From the NCBI GenBank assembly GCA_032871835.1, contig CM065296.1, positions 13,284,001-13,348,000 of the forward strand: a stretch of DNA of 64,000 nt, read 5' to 3'. Of this stretch, positions 49,424-62,153 are shown one piece after another. This DNA is from Dipteronia dyeriana. Its lineage: Eukaryota; Streptophyta; Magnoliopsida; Sapindales; Sapindaceae. Position 1 is the stretch's first letter. Every line of letters begins with the position of its first letter. Below the pieces are notes generated by a model. That model did no database searches and was not told where the DNA came from. It was given only the letters and a program-made list of their open reading frames with translations. A program made the translations under genes and the position numbers.

Positions 49424-50300
49424 TGTGCGGTAATCTTTCAAATTGTCAACTGATCTCAAACGATGAGAAGAACAAAGACGTCGTACACCATTTCAGAAAA
49501 AAGAAAAAGAAAAGAAAAGAAAAAACATGTGGCATCAACTCCAATTTACCCTGTAAGCCAGAAAGGTAACACTGTAACAGTATTAAAGAATAAGTTGTTT
49601 AAAAGCAACCATAAAATCCGACACTGATTCTTTTAAAAATGCGCTATGTATCTACCATGACATCTACACAAGTGAATAAGCGGAATTGAATGACACAGCA
49701 CTGCAAAAAACATCAATATTCATGGAAGAACATTGTTTGTACACATGTAGAGTCATCGATTCACCATCATCAACACAAAAAGTTCTTTCGTTCTAGAACA
49801 ATTAAAGTCTGCAAAGATAAGAAAAGCTATTCGATAACTTCAAAACGAGATATAAGCACAAAACTGAGTCTGGTAACAGAACAAACGTGAGTGGAGTGAT
49901 TTTGTTGTGACAAATCAAAGATAGAGCTCTAGAAGTGTAGTATATGTACATGCAATGAACAAAATATAATTCGATCATTAACGGTAGACGAGTGATGATT
50001 ATAGAAGCTAAAAAGGGAAAATAAAAGAGGTCATCGTAGTCGTAAAACAAGAAAAACAAAATTAAAAACAGAAATGACATGCCTCTTCGTCGTTATATCA
50101 TCAGTCTCAGTGATCGGATAAGCAGAGTCTACTACAGAGAGAAACAATTGGAAAAACCAACAACATAATATTTATAAAAAAAAAAATACCTGAGGGACGA
50201 GTCATGATCACTAAAAGATTAGAGAGAAACGAAAGAGGAAGAAGAAGACTCATAGGATGATGACACGTGGATAATACAAGTTTGCGTGATATGTGCAATT
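49424..50300 (-). promoter_or_regulatory. Leader of the LRR gene with a probable 5' UTR intron
   Basis: On the minus strand a donor CCTCAG|GTATTTTT (intron from 50189) and an acceptor GGCTTACAG|GG (to 49551) would remove 639 nt. The remaining leader holds several short upstream ATGs. The transcription start is not visible with certainty. Confidence 0.4.
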
Positions 50301-51084
50301 TCTCAGTTATCTGATAAGAAATGATAGGGACCGGGTCCCATCTATCCATCCAAGTTTTTATTTTTTTATTTTTTTACTTTATTCGCCCGCCGTGATGACC
50401 CTTGGGCCTTGGACGGGAAGACAATCATTTATACCTACTCCCATTGTTAAATATCATAATCAACACCATTTTTTTTTTCCTTTTTTCTTTTCTTTTCTTT
50501 TCTACCACTCAATAAGTATCTTATTTCATTTTTATTTTTTAAATAAAATAAAAGGTATTATTATTATTGAATTTGGGACACTTTTACAAGTATTCATGTA
50601 TTCCCTTTATAAAGTATTCACTTGGTACCCTTTTGAATTGACGTTACCTATTTGAGGATAAAAAATAAATCAATTGGGTGCAATTTATAATTAATTATGG
50701 AAAAGTTGGGCCACCAACTGGGTTAGGGGTATGACAATGACTGAATAGAATCGGAGATACTTGCAAGAAAATATCTTCCACTTTCTTGTCTCTTGATAAC
50801 TTACAAGAATTGAATTCCCCATTGTGGTTTTACCATCTTACCCTTCTTAATCATGTATGTCATTATCTTAAACAATCTGTCAATGTTGATAGATGCATAA
50901 TTTCAATACACTACTCATGGATAAAAAGTAAATTAATATGTAAATCACAAATTTGGGCAAAAATGGAGCACCATTTGGTATCAAAAAAGAGCCAAAATCA
51001 ATTAAATTGAGGAAGCTAAAGTAGATGTATAATAATATTAATACAATTAACAATACACATCAATCTCAGCTTCTAAAGATTACA
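50301..51084. other. Intergenic region between the TIP1-type gene and the LRR gene
   Basis: AT-rich, with T-rich runs at 50350-50560. It should hold the 3' end of the TIP1-type transcript and the promoter of the LRR gene (both minus strand). No gene is seen. Confidence 0.5.
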
Positions 51085-54000
51085 TCATGAAGCTGAGACT
51101 GAACGAGTTGAACTCCTTCCTAGACCAAGACCCAAACCCAGTGGAACAACACTATCGCCTTTTGATTTTCCGTGGCTGCAATGGGATGAATGGACATGAC
51201 CATGGCCGTGATGTGCGTTTGTGCTCTTTGAATTCACATTCATAGCAACATGGCTACTGCCATTGGTGTGACTCGCATGGGAATCCCCATTTTGCAAGCT
51301 AGACATCTGCATCATTCCAATTCCCTCTCGCTCCGACTGTTCTGAATCGTCGACATACTCCACATCCACGTTGTAACCATTAATTAAGAAATCTGAACAG
51401 TTTTTCTTGCATCCATGATCATAAGGATTCCTAAAGTGCCCACCTGGGCCTCTAAGATAGCTGTAGCGTAACATATTTGCCATTTCGTTGGTTGTTATAT
51501 TGCGAGATATCTGTTGCAAAAAAAAAAAGGATGTGTTAACATCAGGTATCCACATTGAAAAAATAAATGTTGATGTCACAAAAAGTTGAAACCTGAAAAC
51601 TAGAAATCAGTTTTAAGCAGAATCTTTAAGCATAAAATAACAAGGTAGGGAATGTGAGTTGCATAGCCCTCAAGATATTGGTTCAAGACAAAATGCTTTG
51701 CCCTCTCATAACTGGATGAAAATGCAAGAAACTGTATGAGAGAACTCTGGCTCCATTTGTTTCAAATGAAAAAAAAAAACACCAATAAAAGAAATGGGGG
51801 CATTAAATCATTAGGTGTAACATATGTTGCCGTGTTTATAATGTCAATGCACTAAGTCATGGTATATGTGCATAATACACAAGATGGTTGTGACATGGAC
51901 AAATATCATACCCATCAAGCATGCATCACCACTTAAAATAAATAAATTAATAAATAAGCACTGCTGCTTGGAAATTGTAGAATTTGCTGTCAAACTGTTA
52001 ATATTTTAGAATAAGAGGAAGACGTTACCATAACTAAATCCCCTAATAATATCAACTTTCTCAGATGTGTATGTAATTCTGGCAGCCAGCAATCACTGTA
52101 ACTGTTAATGTTGACCACCATTAAACAACGTATCAGAGTGTTTGTGTGTGAGTAAGTGCTTGTATTACCAGTATGCAATGATATCCAGGTTCATCAACTC
52201 ACTGGATTTTATTCTTTATCATTATTATTAGTTTGAGGATGAAAATGCATACCTGTGAAGCTTGTACAACTGTTAAAACAGCCACACCAAAGATGAGGAA
52301 AAAATCCACAATCAGAAACGATATAGCACCAACGTGATGAGTACAAGCATGGCTTATCCATGCTCCAAATGGTGATGGAGCCACTGGATCACTCAAAAGT
52401 CCTGCATGCGCCACAACATGTTTTCTAGGAAAATTAAGCCAAGGGAAAAATTGTCAACACAAACTTCAAATATTCGCTTCAACTAAGAATTATTAGATGC
52501 CTACTTGTCATGGCAACTGCACCAGTTACCAACATTGCGGAAACTTCTAAGAGAAGAAAGAGAAAGAACTCCCACTTGTTTTTCTGCAATATGAGTAAAT
52601 AAACCATATAAACAAATCAAATAAATTACAAGGAAATAAACTTCATAATCACAAGGAGAAACATGACATGTAATTACATCACTATTGTTATCATTCATGT
52701 ATATGTATGGGAGAAAATAGTGAAATTGTAGACTACTCCAACCCAGCAGAATCCCATTAGTCAACCAATCCCATTAGTCGACCAATTAACTAAATGGAAC
52801 CACCATTCAACTGATTTTGCAAGAAGCCACGTGATGAAAAACTTGTTCAAGATTTCTCGATCAGGAAAAATATGATCACAGGAATGGCTTGTGTCATCAA
52901 AGAGTTCCACTTTTCATGAATGTTCACACACTTCCCTCAAATTCAATTGAATCCTTCATCACTTATTAAATTCAAAAGAAAAATGGAACATCAAACATGC
53001 AACTAATTAACTCATCAACATCAAAGCACCTTGCCAATGCAGTTGGATACCCAAGGACAGTGATGGTCAAATTGTTCAACACAACGATCACAAATGGAAC
53101 AGTGCTTTGCACGAAGAGGTCTGACAATCTGAAGACAGAACAAATCAGATAAGGAAATAATTAGCACACCAAATATTCAACCCAAGGCATAAGCGACAAA
53201 GTTTAAAAGAATAGGAACCTTGCATGTTGCACAGAGCTGAGCCCAGTTGCCAGCCAGCAAAGCAGGATTATTTATCTCAATCTTCAACAAAGGTTCCTAG
53301 GACAAGATAAAATACAAACATATTCAACAATATTAGAAACATATAGAAAAATTCTAGAAACATTCACATATGACTAAGAAAAGGAAATAGCATATAATGA
53401 AACATATCAATCATGAGCTGAGGTCATGAGAATAATAAAAGAAGCGCATGTGAAACCATGAAACAGAAGAAAAAACAAAGTCTTGATGGAAAAAGAATAG
53501 AACTTACATCATCTTTCATATTTTGCGGATCATGAACACTCATCCTGATGAAACCTGGATCCTTTCTGCAGGAAAAGAAAAGGAGAGGAACAAAACAAAT
53601 GAAACAAGAAACGCCAAAGATAATTATAAAATTATGAAACATATTTATGAGAAATTTGAGTAGTCTTGTTATCTTGAGGAATAAAAAAATCTTAAATAAA
53701 CATCATTTAATAGAAATACAGCAGTCAACATTCATAAAAGAAAGAAGTTCGCTCATCATCATGTTTGCTCGGTGAGTCAGTGGGACCTGAAGAAGCCTAA
53801 TAAAGAGTAAAGGAACTCAAGCAGCAGAACTATTCATCAATTACTTATCCCCCACCTGCGGTATGAAATAGATCATGGAAACAAACTCCTAGTCTAGGCT
53901 TTAGGCCTGATCGTTCATGCCGAGGATCACTAAACTTGGCATATTTCTTACTGTACTTAACAGTTATCCCACATTCCCGCTTGGGGTGAGCTCTTAGCGA

Positions 54001-57000
54001 TTAGTCAGTCCGGGTTCAGCTAGTATTGCACTTTCCGACCGGTCCTTCAAACAAAGGCTTAGTAAGTGCAGATTCCCTAACCCTATAAATCAAAATTTCC
54101 TATAAAGACAGACTTCCTCTCTTCCCCAGAATTAGAATGCTTTCCTTATTTCCTTGCTAATACTGATTGATTCACCGCATCTTATTGTTCATTACATGAA
54201 TAGTAAACCAATGTCATTGAATGCATGCGATAACAAAAATTAAAGTGACACCAAAACTCAAACATAGTGAAAATAGGACCTTCAATGGTGCTCTTATAAA
54301 CTAAATGACACATCCAAAACCCGATGCACGCTCAGACATATATGACGATGAAGCTGACATGGAGATTTTCATACCTTATTGGACATGTGAACAGTCGGTA
54401 ATCATTTATTAATCAAAAGATAAAGATTGGAGAACAGATCATTCTAAAGTGTTTAAAACTATGAAATTTAAGTACTCACAAACCATTATTTTTAGATGAT
54501 CAGGTTATACCAATGATGCAGAACAAAACTTTTAGATAATCATGGCCATTATCATTTATTGTTATTATCTTTTGATATTTTATTTTATTTAGGATTCGTT
54601 TATCTGTAGGATTTTGCTTATCTCTACAGAGTTTGCTTTCATCTTTGTTTGTTTAGGATTAGTATAAATAACCTTTCAACTGGCTGTTGAGGATCATTAC
54701 TTATTATCAATAAAATTCAGTTTTCTCTTGAGAGAATATTTGTCTAGAGTTTTCATTTTCTTTTCACTTCTGCTATATTAACCAATCTGCTAAAAAACTG
54801 AAAGTCATGATTTATAATTCGTAATCATCAGAATATCTAAATCTTACTAATTAAAATTGAAGCAAAAGAAAACTTGATATAAAGTTTCAATTGATATCAA
54901 GAAACAGCTTGAAAAAATAATAAAGTGCAAGTGATTCTTCATTTAATCCCTTGTGGATACTAACTAAATAGCCGGTATGGTTTCTGGTTGTACAAAGGTC
55001 TTGGGATCAAATATCAATCACACCAGAATTTTGTTCACATTGGGGTATTGGGGAAAAAATATACTCATAGGCTTCATTTCATGCCATTGTACTGTCTACT
55101 TAGAAAGTAAAATTGCTGGAAAATTTGACCATATACCTAAACCCTTGTAAAAAGACCTTAAATGCACAGAAGAAACTATATTCACACTTTTAGCAACATC
55201 TTTCTGTCCATAATGTTAGAGTAAGCTAATATACTATTGTCGGGGTCTTGTCCTATCAGCTTAAACTTTTTGAGTTTGTTGGTTAAACACGCGGGGGGGG
55301 GGGGGGGGGGGGGGGGAAGGACACCAACAACTACCAAAAAATAAAAAACATTCAACTCCACCCGTAATGTTGATAGCTTTAAACTGACCAAAAAGACAGT
55401 CTACAAAGCATACCTGCTACATCTATAGAACATAACTAGACCACCGGACGCTAGGAAAAAACCCAACCACGCAAAAAGGCCAAAGCCAGCAGTTAATTTT
55501 GGCAGATAGGATGCTGCAAAAGTTCAAAAAGGGTTACAGTAAGTATCAGCCAAAAAGGCATTGTATGAGGTTTTACGAAAAGATAGGCAAATACCCATGA
55601 TGACAGAATGCGTGTAGGTCACAAGTAGCCCCAAAATGAAACACCAAAGCACTGGTGCAAGCCCAAGTTTTGAAAATTTCCCAAAGGGGGTGTTTCCATC
55701 ACATCGTTTTTCAAGCAACCTTCTAGCATTCCCCTGCAAAATAGAATCTATAAGAATGTATGCTTCTTGAAACAAGTAACAAAAAGCTCATAGAAACAGA
55801 GAAGTAAAGAAAAAATATATATCAAAATGTTTTCTATCTAATACAAGCTTAACGCCTTAACCGGAGTTCAAAATAACTATCTCTAGTTAACATCCATCTC
55901 CTTTACATTTCATCAAGTTAACTGCTGTTTTTGATCTGCTTTGTTTTCTGTAGTTTTGAAAGTTAGGGGCAGACAGATATTTCAAGTTTGTTGCAATGGG
56001 GTAAGAAGCAACCCTTTTGATTAAGATGTTTGACCGGTATATACATGTGGACCTTATATGGTCTTCCCGGATCAAAGTGCTGATTTTGATAGTTCAACTT
56101 ACAAGTTCAAATCCTTTAGGATTAGGATAAGTCTATTCATATTAAATGTGATGGTTTCAATTCATTTTTCTTTTTAACAGACTTTAATGCTTCTAACTTA
56201 CTGAAGCTTTGAACATCTTTGAGGAACTAGTGATGCAAGCCAAACCCGATCTGTGACAAGGGCCTTTACACTCGATGTCTAAGAAATTCAAGGTGTGACG
56301 CCTGGACTCTATGTATTTTTCTTCTTAGCTTCTTTCTGCCTCTGTTATGTTTGAATTTACAGCAAATTGTTCACCAATTCTGATGTCCCCTGCAACAGCC
56401 ATCATTATTTTGTTTACTCACAATATATCGATCTAAAAACCTACCTTATTGTTATATTATCCTAACTCTATCCCCACATAGTTTCTATTCCTGATTCCAC
56501 TAATCCGTAGCAAAACAACTAAACAGGAGACCTACACTTTACTACATCACTTATGGAGCCTAAATTCCAGTAAATCTTATGAGAATGTAATAAATTCATC
56601 ACAGAACATAGAAAAAATGGAAAAAAAAAATCAAATTAAACTGACTAAATCATGTGTAGATAAAATAGTATAGATGCAGAAAATCAAGCAAGCAATAACA
56701 TGTAAAAATACAAGAATCTTCCAAACAAATATTTCTTAAAATGAAGCTAGAGTCTCAGCAAATGTGCAGGCATATTCACAGCAACAAGTATAGCAAGGGG
56801 TGGCAAAAGCCAACAAGAATACAAGGTATCTGAGAACACTAAGCTTCATAAACTGAATGCTACATGGTAATTAACCTACAGAAAGAGAACCCATATAAGA
56901 TTGCAAGCACCATTTCTAAATGGGTTTGCAATCTGTTGTGATGTCACTTCTACACATTCCCAGAAACTAAAGATGCATTCTTGGATAATATTGTATCACA

Positions 57001-58522
57001 CTTTAAAAAAAAAAACATTTTTGTCATGTTTCAAATGAACTCTATTCTCCTTTTTTCTTTATAAATTTCCTTGCAAAGAGCTCGTCCAATGCGGCATAAA
57101 GCATTCATCAGTCAATGCTGATAGTATAAATGCTTTGAATCATGGAAAGATCAAGTATTGGACGAGGAAAACAAGGAACAATTCGTCAAAGTAACATTAC
57201 TAACCAATGAAAAGTGTTATGGAACACCTACAAGGAAAAAAGCAACTTGTCTGTGGTTCTTATCAGAAGCAAGCTGAGCAGGAGTGAGGCCGGTGTTATC
57301 AGTAACGATCAGGTCCTCCTTCTTGCCAGCTTGTACCAACACTGTGCATGCCTCTAAATTACCCCTGATAGCAGCCCAATGAAGAGGAGTACAGCCTGAA
57401 ATTTTCAAAAATGAAACATGATCAAGAGTGAGAAAAGATATATCTGCATGCAAATTCGAGGAGCTGAAATTTTACAACTGAACCAAATACTACCCTCTCT
57501 ATCCTGGCGTCCTCTGTACGCATCCAAAAATAAGAGAAGGCGTATACAATCAGCAAAACCCTTGTAGGCAGCCCTAAAATTCTCCAAAAGAAGATAAAGA
57601 ACACAAAATAACATCAATTCTATTGGTAATTAACAGAACGCAGAAATTTCATCCTTTCAGGACTATTTAACAATATTTATAAGCATACCAACATATCTTG
57701 ACATTAACATAAGAAGATTCTAACTCTTGTATGTTGTAAAGAAGGGCAGAAAATATCTGTAATCAACCTAGAAATTTAAAAATGGCATTCACGGCCTAGG
57801 AACATTGTCACAGAATTATAAAATGAAAAAATAAAATCATTTTCCACGATGTAATTCAAGGTGTAGAGGAAGTTCTCAAGTACCAGTGTAAAGGGCTTCT
57901 TCCATCATTATCAGGAACATCAGGATCAGCATTCCATTTTGAAACTACATGATACAGGAAAGCTGTCTGGCCATACTGAGCAGCAACATGCGTAGTCTGC
58001 GATCAAGTACAGTTCTCAATCAATATGCAACCATTTCAAGATGCGAAGTAGGAAAATCAAAAAATGCACTGTAATCAGTCAGTAAAATCAGCTATGATAT
58101 AAATTGAACCTCTCATCTAGGTTCTTTAGATTGTAGCAACAACAATTGTAATGACTTAAAAGCCTCCTAAACCCTTTATCATGAGTTCAAAGTTCAAACA
58201 GCACAGCACATAAAGCATGTACTGATAACATACCACTTCCACAAAATGAAAGGTATCAAACAATTAAGCATGCCACTTAAATCCAAGGAAAAGGTCCCCC
58301 TCCCTCCTATCAGAATACCAAATTCAGGGAAACACATGCATATGCACAAGTAGTAAACTAGACGTAAGAGCTGGTTAAAGTAAACAAAATTTCCTATAAT
58401 GATGTTTGAATGTTACGCATGTGAGCAACAATTCATTGACCTGTAGGTTGTCATTCATAAATCTTGTCAGTGCATCTATGATCAAGATCTACAACTTCTT
58501 AGCCAAAACCCATCCTTATACC

Positions 58523-58556
<34 letters not shown>

Positions 58557-59554
58557 AGAGAGAGAGAGAGGCCAACCTGATAGCCATACATATCAGCAGC
58601 ATGTATCCTAGCACCTTCTTGAAGTAAAAGCTCTGTAACTTGGATTGCACCCCGAACCGCACTCCAGTGTAATGCAGTCTGCCCGGTGTGATCAGCAGCA
58701 TTTACATCTCCTCCATGCTGGCATCAATAAACCCAACAATTACTCAGTTAATACTTCAGTATATAATTGTTTCTAATAAAGAAAAAGTTCATCTAATCAG
58801 TTAAAATGTTAATTATATAATATGAAAACAAATATTTTGTATGTTTTTTGAAAGTAAACAAAATATTTTGTAATTGATATTGTTTAAAACCCCAAAAATC
58901 ATTAACTAGTATACTCTTCAGTCTTCACCCTTTTAATTCTTTTTTCCAAAATATAACCGATTCAATAATGTTATGTTGAACACCACAAATTGGCTGCGCT
59001 CTTCCAAAAGAAAAGAAAAGAAAAGAATAAACTTATTTGACTTTAGTAACATAAAAGGAAAAATTATTTCTTTCGTTATGTCAACCTCGATTGTACTTGC
59101 ACACATAACATAGAATACATAGCAAGTAAATCATCGTGTAATTGTATTAATTAAAGGTTACAAGTTCAATACGCTAATCAGCCCGAAACACACAATCAGA
59201 ATTCAGAACCATTAATAACACAATACAGTACAAGCAGTTATAGGAACAAATGAAAAAATTTGAACCAAAAACTGTCACAAAGGAAACATAGAAAGGAACC
59301 TCGATGATATACTGAGCAGCGGCGGTGCGGTTGTTGAGGGCTGCCCACTGGAGGGCATAGTAGCCGAGGCCGTCGGGCTCGGTGACGGAGCAACCCTCGC
59401 ACTCCACCAACCTATGTAGCTTCTCCAAGTCCCCATAAGCGGCAGCCGTATAGACGTCGTTCCTGAGACTCTCATCAGCGACGACGACACCGTTTTCCGA
59501 ATGATGATATTGCGATTGCCCGACCTCCTCGACGACCTCGATCTCCGAAGACAT
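51085..59554 (-). CDS. TIP1: Ankyrin-repeat DHHC protein S-acyltransferase, TIP1/PAT24 type
   Basis: Thirteen exons: 59554-59300, 58717-58577, 57996-57884, 57573-57494, 57395-57232, 55733-55595, 55513-55414, 53565-53508, 53296-53219, 53128-53030, 52583-52505, 52401-52253, 51510-51085. They join in frame to 626 aa, near the ~620 aa I recall for Arabidopsis TIP1. The N-terminal third holds ankyrin repeats ([70 protein letters not shown]). Hydrophobic segments flank a cysteine-rich core with [20 protein letters not shown]400 of the DHHC is the expected acyl-carrying residue. DPG (333-335) and TTNE (491-494) motifs are present. The tail is His/Ser-rich and ends [17 protein letters not shown]. The enzyme palmitoylates membrane proteins. 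Arabidopsis TIP1 acts in root-hair and pollen-tube growth. All key residues look intact. Confidence 0.95.
55293..55316 (+). repeat. G24 homopolymer in a TIP1 intron
   Basis: A run of 24 G on the plus strand, between exons 8 and 7 of the TIP1-type gene. It could form G-quadruplexes, and its exact length is uncertain in most sequencing methods. Confidence 0.8.
58525..58576 (+). repeat. G31 run and GA tract at the splice donor after TIP1 exon 2
   Basis: A run of 31 G (58525-58555) followed by an AG repeat up to 58571. On the gene's strand the intron begins GTTGGCCTCTCTC and runs into C31, within 25 nt of the donor. Confidence 0.85.
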
Positions 59555-60035
59555 TTTGTTTCAAGCAAGAAATCAAAAAACAAAATAAAAGACGAACCTT
59601 ATTCTTAAGCTGCTAAGCAGATAGCATTTGCTAATAAATTAATATACAAAAAATATAGAGTACAGAGAGATCGTTGAGATTTGATTATTCTGGAATTTGT
59701 TTTTGTGATTATTTATTTAGGGTTGACTTCGTCGAAGGAGAATTTTGAAATGGCAAATTGGGAGGGTTAGGGTTTTTCGTGGAAAGGAAGAGAGAATAAG
59801 GGCCAGACTCCAGAGACGCCAATCCACTTTCCTATCAATTTCCGTAGTCAGAGGAACTACAAAAGGCTCTTCGATTATTAATATGTTAATATTATTTTAA
59901 TAAAAAAAATAGAGTTGTTTGAAAATAATTGTAAAAGGCTCTTTAATTATTAAATAGGTAGGCATGTACCTCCTCATATATGTTCATCAATTTGAGTTTT
60001 ATTTATATATAAATCAATTATAGAGGAAGATAAAC
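59555..60035 (-). promoter_or_regulatory. Leader and proximal upstream region of the TIP1-type gene
   Basis: The plus-strand TTAGGGTTT at 59767-59775 reads AAACCCTAA on the gene's strand, a telo-box common in leaders of plant growth and translation genes. No clear TATA box was fixed. The region up to the MITE-like element has no coding sequence. Confidence 0.4.
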
Positions 60036-60038
60036 TAT

Positions 60039-60288
60039 GGTGGTGTTTAGTTGGGTAGAATTGAATGGAATTGAATGAAAAGAAATCCATTCTATTTGTT
60101 TGGTTTGGTAAATGCCAATGGAATGGGCATTCCAATTCCATTGGAATGTGGATTCTACCATTTTGGTGGAATGGGCATTCCATCCAAAAACCAATCCATT
60201 CCAATCCATTCCATTAACACATTTTATCTTTCAAAAATAACCCTTTATCTCCGACTCTATTCAAAAAATACCTTCATTTCCAAAAATA

Positions 60289-60354
<66 letters not shown>

Positions 60355-60782
60355 TCATAATATATAAATATTTTATATTATATTATATTTTATTATTTTA
60401 TATTATTATCCAAAATGAATATTATATTAAAATATTAATAAATAATAATTATGTAATATATTTATATGATATATATAATAATATATAAATATGTATATAT
60501 TATACTAATATATTTATATGTAAATATAATATAATATTTTATTATTATTATTATCCATAATAAATAATGTTATTATAAATGTTTTGTAATTAGGGGTATT
60601 TTGGTCAAAATACAGTTAATTTCATTCCATTCAGTTGTTAACCAAATAAAATAATACTGATTCAGATAGTGATTCTAAAGTCTCAACCAAACAAATAAGT
60701 CAGTTTTCCATTCCTTTCCATTCCAATTCTCATTCTCATTACCATTCCAATTCTTATTCCATCGTGGTAACCAAACGCCACC
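60039..60782. mobile_element. MITE-like DNA element (744 bp) upstream of the TIP1-type gene
   Basis: The termini GGTGGTGTTTAGTT and (complement of the right end) GGTGGCGTTTGGTT are inverted repeats, flanked by a 3-bp duplication tat (60036-60038 and 60783-60785). AATGG/CCATT-rich subterminal stretches lie inside both ends. The middle carries an (AC)n then (AT)n compound microsatellite (60288-60352). The 3-bp duplication suggests PIF/Harbinger, but tat is not the usual TWA target, so the superfamily is uncertain. Confidence 0.7.
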
Positions 60783-60785
60783 TAT

Positions 60786-62153
60786 GAATATTTAAAGATA
60801 AAAATTATATCAATCTTTATAGTAAATTTTATATCTTATTGATAGACATGTTTTTGAGTTTTATCTTTCGTACATCAATTATATTTCTTTTTTTTTTCTG
60901 CACGTAAAATATTTCTCCTAATATTAGATAATGTAATCATTTTTAATTCCGATAATCATTCATATTGTACCTCTTCGATACTCTTCATTCACAATTTTTC
61001 TTTCAATACCTTTCTTTTAAGCATATACATCTCTTCTCCTCTTACGTATACTACCGTAAAAGAAAATACAAGTTATAATATATTATTACAAGAGACTTTG
61101 AGTCCCCAACAATATAAATTTCGTAGAGAATACAAACTTTTTTTTTCCTTATGTTTCATAATTTTATCTATGTAACTAACTGATACACAAATTAGCATGA
61201 TAATACACTTCAATGATTGTGAACTTTGTTAGTGCAACTAATCTACTAAATTTATATAATTATCAACAGCCAATAAAAAAATGAAAACTATGTACATTAA
61301 ACAAAAAAATTATCTTATCAAAACATAATTAATAACAATAATAAAAAGAAACTATAACATTTACCTTTTCTAAATATGTAAATTCTAACCAAAAGCTTTA
61401 TAAATAGTTTAAATTTTGTTAAATATATATGACAAACATAAATCAAGTTAGAATAAATATATAATTGTGATAAACAATAAAACATTCAGATCAATATGAC
61501 GAAATACTACTATAGTAAATAACAATGAATAAATAAAAGTTGTTTTTTCAATAAATAACAAATTGATCTTTAATAAAAAGAAACATTTAATAAGGTCACC
61601 ACCAATTTAAGGTAAAGCATAGTAGATAATGCTCACTATTGTTGAAAATAATATGATCTAATATTTCAGAGAAAGAGAAAAGGGAACAAATAACGTGATT
61701 AAAATATACAGAAAAATAAAATGATATAAATAAAAAATAAAAAACTAAATCTAAAGTAGTGTATGGTTTTCATTTTTGTTTACCTTAACAGAAGAAAGCT
61801 CGGATGATCCTCGAACCTCTAAATTCTCCTTTTTGGTGAGGTACAGTGTTAAAAATAAAAATTAGATTTTAAATTGAAGTCAACGAACAAAACCACCGAT
61901 GTCAATCAGTTGGGTCCGATTTCACAATGGCTACTTTAGTCCATATTTGAGGAAATGTCTGACCTTTTTTGTTTAGATTGACATATACTAAACTAAACTA
62001 AAAATAACGAAACAGTACTTTTATTAAGATTTTTGAAAATAAAATTTTCTTTTTATAAAAAAAAACATCAACTTTTCTTGATTTTAGTTTTTTTAAAAAA
62101 GCTTTTAAAAATGTATTGTGATGATATTAGTCCATGTTTGAGGAAATGTACAA
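60786..62153. other. AT-rich intergenic DNA, no gene
   Basis: No coding frame or RNA gene is recognised. A 22-bp motif (TAGTCCAT, TTTGAGGAAATGT) occurs at 61937-61958 and again at 62128-62149, the second copy just before the solo LTR. Confidence 0.55.

Noticed and set aside
60075..60488. 137-codon frame with TH and IY runs
   Set aside because: It lies in the MITE-like element and crosses its AC and AT microsatellites.
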